A DNA stretch of 64,000 nt, from the NCBI GenBank assembly GCA_002794735.1, contig NBAZ01000008.1, positions 1,116,001-1,180,000 of the forward strand, read 5' to 3'. Origin of the DNA: Pyrrhoderma lamaoense. Lineage: Eukaryota > Basidiomycota > Agaricomycetes > Hymenochaetales > Hymenochaetaceae. The first letter of the stretch is position 1, and every line of letters begins with the position of its first letter. The notes under the pieces were generated by a model, which was not told the origin of the DNA, did not search any database, and was given only the letters and a program-made list of their open reading frames with translations. A program made the translations under genes and the position numbers. Of this stretch, positions 59,381 to 64,000 are shown piece by piece.

Positions 59381-60858
59381 CTATGCTATGAGGCATGAGG
59401 TAAAGTTCTTGATTGTTACGACCAATACTAGGATCCACTGTACAAGCCAAGTTCTCCGCAGTATTGCTAGAAGACTAGCAGCATAGCCTTGATCCTGTCT
59501 AAGATCCGTGGGGGCCTTCAAATCAGATACAGAGTTATTGTTCGCGACAAGATAAGAGTTGGAAAGAAGATTTCGTCGAATAAGGGAGATATCGGTAGAC
59601 GTCAGCGAAGTTACTTGCATGATGTAATTTTCTACACTGCCGTATTTTGAACGAAGGAGGGAGAGCGTCGCATACATGGTCTCCTTTCTAAAAGTCCAGT
59701 ACGTTAGGTTAGGGCTACAGAATTCGTATAATCAATTCGTACTTTGCGCTTCCCATGTTCCGGAATCCAGCCCAATTATCTCTGTAGATAGACTCCCTTT
59801 GGAAGCGAGCAACAAGAGCTGGAAGCACGGGCGCGAGACCGTAAGTGGTAAGATTGTAATCATGGGCGATGGCATCGTCATCAGCACCAAGTAACTAGAA
59901 GCAAATTGGAATTGAAGGCATTAAAACATGGAGAATAGAACTGTTGAAATTTTACAAACAAGTTGTAGGACGGCGGAGAAGACACCCGTACGATCCTTTC
60001 CAGCTAGTTTAGAAAGTATTGTATTAAAGACCAGAACAAGGTGGACTGAATGGACTAGTTCCTTACCTGTACAGTGAATAAGACAAGGTTCCCCTGGTCT
60101 ATCTCTAAGGTGCTTTAGAACCTTTTCGAAAGCAGGTCCCCCATTCTCTAGTATGCCAGAGTAAAGAGCGGAGAATGCCTGCGAGAAGTGATAGATTAGA
60201 TTTTGAATAGATTAGGATCCGAAAAGACGTTGCATACACTCTTTTCATCGGCTGCGAACCTAGCCACTCTGAAATGCAGAAAAGGAAGAGTTAGCGTTTG
60301 TTCCGAACAAATCAACATCCGAGGTCATTCCCAGGCCACCTCCTTGAAGCCCTCCTGTGTAATTTAATCTGAATAAGGGTAGATTACGAGAAAAGAAGTA
60401 GTTTTCCGTTCCTCTAATAATGTAACCTTGGAATAGGCCGGAAGGGATGAAACAAAAGGACAGGGAAAATTTTTATACGAACCTTGCCGCGAGCGCCATT
60501 GGGTCGTAATCCCCGAGTCAGAGACGGGAGCATGTACAATTTTTATGCCCTCAATCTCTGGAGTTGCACTTTTGTACTTCTGTATCTCAACTTCTGAGCG
60601 GAAGTCAAATACCGTAGTGATTCCTAAGTCTCTGAGTTGAGCCTTTCCCGTCTCCGTAAGCCTTGTGAGTTCCCCAGAACGATAGAGGATTCCTGGGCGG
60701 ACTGTGGGGATCGAAAGACTATCTGACTTTGTCACTGTAGAAAGAAAACCATATTCACGAAAATTTATGACACCATCGATTTGATGAAAGGGAGACGACG
60801 AGAGGGTTTGTTTGACAGGCTCTGGATCCGGTGTATCAAATTTGAGGTCTTGAGCCAT
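59381..60858 (-). CDS. Tyrosine phosphatase-like protein (Y_phosphatase3 type), copy B with hydrophobic tail
   Basis: Paralogue of copy A. Exons 60483-60858, 60238-60266, 60067-60178, 59960-60003, 59743-59894 and 59381-59687 give 339 residues in frame. The second exon is entered at the second of two adjacent AGs. Motifs are QIDGVINFREYG, GILYRSGELTRLTETG, LGITTVFDFRSEVEI, CLIHCTAGKDRTGVFSAVLQ (P-loop split by an intron), DYNLTTYGLAP, NWAGFRNMGSA and KYGSVENYIMQVTSLTSTDI. Unlike copy A it goes on for about 60 residues. These end in a hydrophobic segment, WLVQWILVLVV, and the C-terminus SCLIA, whose last four residues fit a CaaX box. This copy may therefore be membrane-bound. Confidence 0.88.
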
Positions 60859-61387
60859 GATGGGGAGGGGACGGATTGGGATGATAAAGTAGAGATAGAC
60901 TCATTGGGAGTTATTTATATAAAAAGAGAATGAAACGTTAAGAATTTAGAGTATAACGATCCCGACATAGACGGTTATTGTTCGTCATGGGGCAATAGTT
61001 CTGTAAAGAATAATTTGTACGTATGAGACAAAGACAAAAACAAATCTCGCATCGTGCTTATGGACCATTAGGATCTACATTCGATACCTTCGTAATTCAT
61101 CTTATATTATACAGAAGCCTCTAGGAATTTACACTTAATTGGATTGGAGAGTCCGAAATGAGGATATGTTGAGAAGCTGAAACGCGTGTATATGCACATG
61201 AGAAAGTTTGCAAAAAACAAAGTTCAAGCCAAAACGAAGTCACCACGAGACGCGTGACTTGGTTTATATTTGGCTTTGTTTGCTTTTACCCGCGCCACAT
61301 ACCTAAAGAGGAAGTTTGTTCCTGGTTCGTCCCCACCCAGTCCTCGTCTTTCCGAATACCGTCGTCGTCGTTGTCTCTCTCTCGACG
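60859..61387. other. Divergent region, phosphatase B / FHA gene
   Basis: About 530 bases with no recognisable gene. The last 120 bases before 61388 are pyrimidine-rich and probably the FHA gene 5' leader. Confidence 0.5.
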
Positions 61388-63757
61388 ATGCCCACACCGA
61401 CAGGCCAGATGATGCAGGCACACAACACTCACCAGCCCGCCTTCCCAGCCTTATATCTCTATCCTCTTAATGACTCATTCATCCCCAAACACATATCTCT
61501 CGCTAATGGGCAGCGCGTCAAAATAGGCCGTCAGACAAACGCAAAGACAGTACCAGGAGAGCGAAACGGTTACTTTGACTCAAAAGTTCTCTCCAGACAA
61601 CATGCAGAAGTGTGGGAAGATAACGGGAAGATATATATCAAGGATGTAAAGAGTTCAAACGGCACGTTCATCAATGGAGAGCGGCTGTCTGCCGAGGGGG
61701 TCGAGTCAGACCCATACGAACTCAAGTCAGAGGATATTGTTGTATGTCCACTTCAGGCTCTTGTGCTGTGGCACTCTTCTCTGACTTGTCAAACAGGAAT
61801 TTGGTATTGATATCGTCGGCGAGGATAATAAAACTATTATCCACCACAAAGTTGCTGCGCGAGTAACATGCATTTTTAACGTAGATGACGCTCTTGCGGC
61901 TCAGAGAGAAGCTCACAATTTCCAGCAACACCAGGCTGCTGCAGGCACAGTCAACACTTTTGGTGCTGCCAACAAGCGCCCCTTACTGCAGCCACAACAA
62001 AATAGTATTGGCATCATGGGCTCAATGGGAGGCGGAACTCGTCAGCCAGGCCGAAATGGACTTACATTTGACCACATACTTCAGAAACTATCTGGTGAAT
62101 TACAGAAGAGCCGTGAGACCGGTGCTGAACTAGGAGCGGTAGCGAATCACCTAGGTGAGATTGAGACCGTCATAGGCGGGGGGCAACCTCCAAACTTGCC
62201 CCCTTACCCTCATGTCCTTCCTCCTGTCCGCCCTCCTTCGCAGCATGCGTCTCAACCACAACAGCCGCCTCATGATACCGACTCTCCGTCTGCAGCTATT
62301 CAAGCACTTCAGAGTCAATTAGCCGAGACTCAATCACTGTTGTCTTCCCACGCAGATAAGGTTCGCACGCTTGAACCGTTGCTCACAGAGCATGAAAATA
62401 TCAAAAGGGATGTCAGCACACTACGCGAACTTGTCGAAGAAGAACGCCAGCATCATCACCATCATATGTCATCCCGGCACTTGGGTGAAGAAGAAGAGGA
62501 GGACGATGATGACAGCCAGAGTGTTCATACCGTCGTTCCTCACGAATTGGAGTCGGTTCCGGAAGAGGATGAATCAGAACTCGAAGAAAGCGAAGAGGAA
62601 AGGCATGCACGACGCGAAGAGCTTGGAAGGCCACGTACTCCCGAGCCTTCCTCGCTTGGAATGCATGACGATGAATTTGAGACAGAGCAGAGACGACCTA
62701 CTCCTCAGTCCACAGCTATTCCAGACGAAATAACCAGGCGTCTTACATTCCTCACTGATCAATTAGAACACGCCCTTGAACTATCACGAAGTTTACAAGA
62801 GCAACACGCGGCTGCTCAGCAGACTATCGGCTCTCTTGAAAATAAGGTCAATGCTCTTGAGGAGATGGTACGAACCACTCAAGCAGCACATGTTGACGAC
62901 AGCAACAAAGTTATTGAGACGTTTGAATCAAGGGAGAAAGAGCAGAAAGAGATGGTAGTATCTATGTTTGCTGAATTCCGAAAAACTATCGAAGATCGCT
63001 GGGATAGCGTAAAATCTGAATGGGATCAAGAAAGAGAGCGTGGTCAGAATGCTCGTTGTGAAGCGGAAGCTCGTCTCAAAAGTATTGAAGATAGCGTATC
63101 AAACAGCAACAATGCGTCAGCAAGACTTGAATCTGGCCTTGCTGGAGTTGCTGGTCAACTCGCAAGTATCAAAGCTATGGGGTTTATGCATTCTAGTAGT
63201 AAACACTCAAATGGACTGGTCACTCCTCCATCTCCGCGTTCTCTCTCTGATGCTGACTCAGATTCAGATCGCCCATTGAAGGTTGGCTTTCCAATAAGTA
63301 CAAGCAAACAACAGAAAAAGCGTAATCGTGGACGAGCTGGTAAGTCACGTTCGCGGAGCCCGGCGACAAGCACTAGCGCAACGCTTGTAGATGGAATGAG
63401 CGCATCTGGTACTGAATCAGGGGTAACAAGCGTTCATTCAAGGCGGTCTTCGACAGATTCACCGACACATGCACAGAGAACTGAATCTTCAGACGTTGCA
63501 CCACTAGGTTTTGCAATGTCTAAGTTTGTTTCTGGGACAGGTTTTCCTACACCTGAGTCATCGATACATATGGATGCTTCTCAGACGGGTTCAAAAGCTC
63601 AACAAGAGGTGTGTATTTCTGAGATACGCTCTATCTATGCTAATAGTAATCCCAAATACTCGATGAGCAGCAACATATATCAACTGTTCCAACTTTATTA
63701 GGAGTTTTCATGCTAGGTGCTTTGTCGGCTGCAGTTTTGTGGCGGGTGAAAGAGTAG
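61388..63757 (+). CDS. Tail-anchored FHA/coiled-coil protein, Far10/Vps64-SLMAP type
   Basis: Likely STRIPAK-complex anchor. Exons 61388-61741, 61797-63608 and 63671-63757 give 750 residues in frame. The FHA domain is at about residues 40-150: RVKIGRQTNAKTVPG, YFDSKVLSRQHAEVWEDNGK and VKSSNGTFINGERLS are its phosphothreonine-binding loops. A low-complexity Pro/Gln/His linker and an acidic stretch follow (EEEEEDDDDSQS). Coiled coils come next (LTDQLEHALELSRSLQEQHA, ENKVNALEEMVRTT), then an SR/Ser-rich region. The last exon encodes TVPTLLGVFMLGALSAAVLW followed by RVKE, a C-terminal membrane anchor. FHA, coiled coil and tail anchor together are the hallmark of SLMAP and fungal Far9/Far10. Start 61388 is chosen; an in-frame ATG lies at 61316. 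Confidence 0.88.
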
Positions 63758-64000
63758 GTATAAGTAACTCCCCTATGCTTTTTTTCATTGAAGTAGTTGG
63801 GGATTTGGAATTAAAATACAAAATTAGTCGTCTTTTTATCTTCCTCGTCAGCAAACTCGTCAATATCTATCTTATTCTTTGCACTCCGCCGTAGCCGCAA
63901 TTATTCTTGATACCTCGCATTGTTCCTGTTTCCGTTACTCACCATACATCAACTATATCTATTCGTCCAACCCCTCCATTCGACCTTCCTTCTTCTCATA
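63758..64000. other. Right window edge, probable 5' leader of a further plus-strand gene
   Basis: After 63850 the plus strand becomes pyrimidine-rich (CTCGTC, CTTCCTTCTTCTC), as in leaders of the plus-strand genes at 33305 and 37924. No start codon context can be defended inside the window. Confidence 0.35.

Noticed and set aside
1..64000. CRISPR arrays, prophage, insertion sequences, operons
   Set aside because: None seen. The genome is eukaryotic, with spliceosomal introns throughout.

Overview
The window is nuclear DNA of an intron-rich fungus, most likely a basidiomycete. Nearly every gene is cut by short GT-AG introns of about 45-70 bases with CTRAY-like branch points and good GTAAGT/GTGAGT donors. 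Gene content fits too: a cellular RNA-dependent RNA polymerase, Rrn6-type Pol I factor, Spp2, Slt11, Far10/SLMAP-type FHA protein and GID4. I reconstructed exons by hand from reading frame, splice signals and remembered family motifs. No database search was run, so family names rest on motif recognition.

Layout, left to right. 1-8.7 kb: 5' part of Ran GTPase (-), mitochondrial ribosomal protein uL3m (+), N-myristoyltransferase (-), OGG1 8-oxoguanine glycosylase (+), a mitochondrial carrier (-). 9-17.2 kb: Rrn6-like Pol I factor (+), NEDD8 E1 subunit UBA3 (-), cap-binding CBC2 (+), a mitochondrial RRM-like protein (-), tRNA-Phe(GAA). 17.5-28.4 kb: UFD1 (-), CCT4 (+), SLT11 (-), an RNA-dependent RNA polymerase (+), TRAPP subunit BET3 (+). 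28.4-43.6 kb is gene-poor: one weak hypothetical ORF, a 4 kb gap, GID4/Vid24 (+), a 2.9 kb gap with a short flipped repeat, a Yck-type casein kinase 1 (+), and a 3 kb gap with a pyrimidine-rich kilobase and (CT)23. 43.6-64 kb: a 1463-residue JmjC protein (-), a Zip3/RNF212-like RING protein (-), SPP2 (+, intronless), a DUF726 hydrolase-like protein (+), a LEA2-like single-pass membrane protein (-), V-ATPase subunit D (+), two tandem tyrosine-phosphatase paralogues (-) and a tail-anchored FHA protein (+).

The genes are mostly unlinked housekeeping functions: ubiquitin/NEDD8 (UBA3, UFD1, GID4), splicing and cap binding (SLT11, SPP2, CBC2), trafficking (NMT, BET3, VMA8) and signalling (CK1, phosphatases, FHA). 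No biosynthetic cluster, mobile element or CRISPR array was seen.

The most striking unexplained signal is that at least seven otherwise well-conserved genes need one or more single bases added back, usually at a short homopolymer, to restore the frame. Every case is an apparent deletion, which points to homopolymer contraction in the assembly rather than biology. Other points worth a second look are a 5-base micro-exon in the RdRP, a 17-base micro-exon and GC-AG intron in the carrier, the flipped 20-base repeat at 35.8-35.9 kb, the cysteine pairs at the N-terminus of GID4, and a hydrophobic CaaX-like tail on only one of the two phosphatase paralogues.
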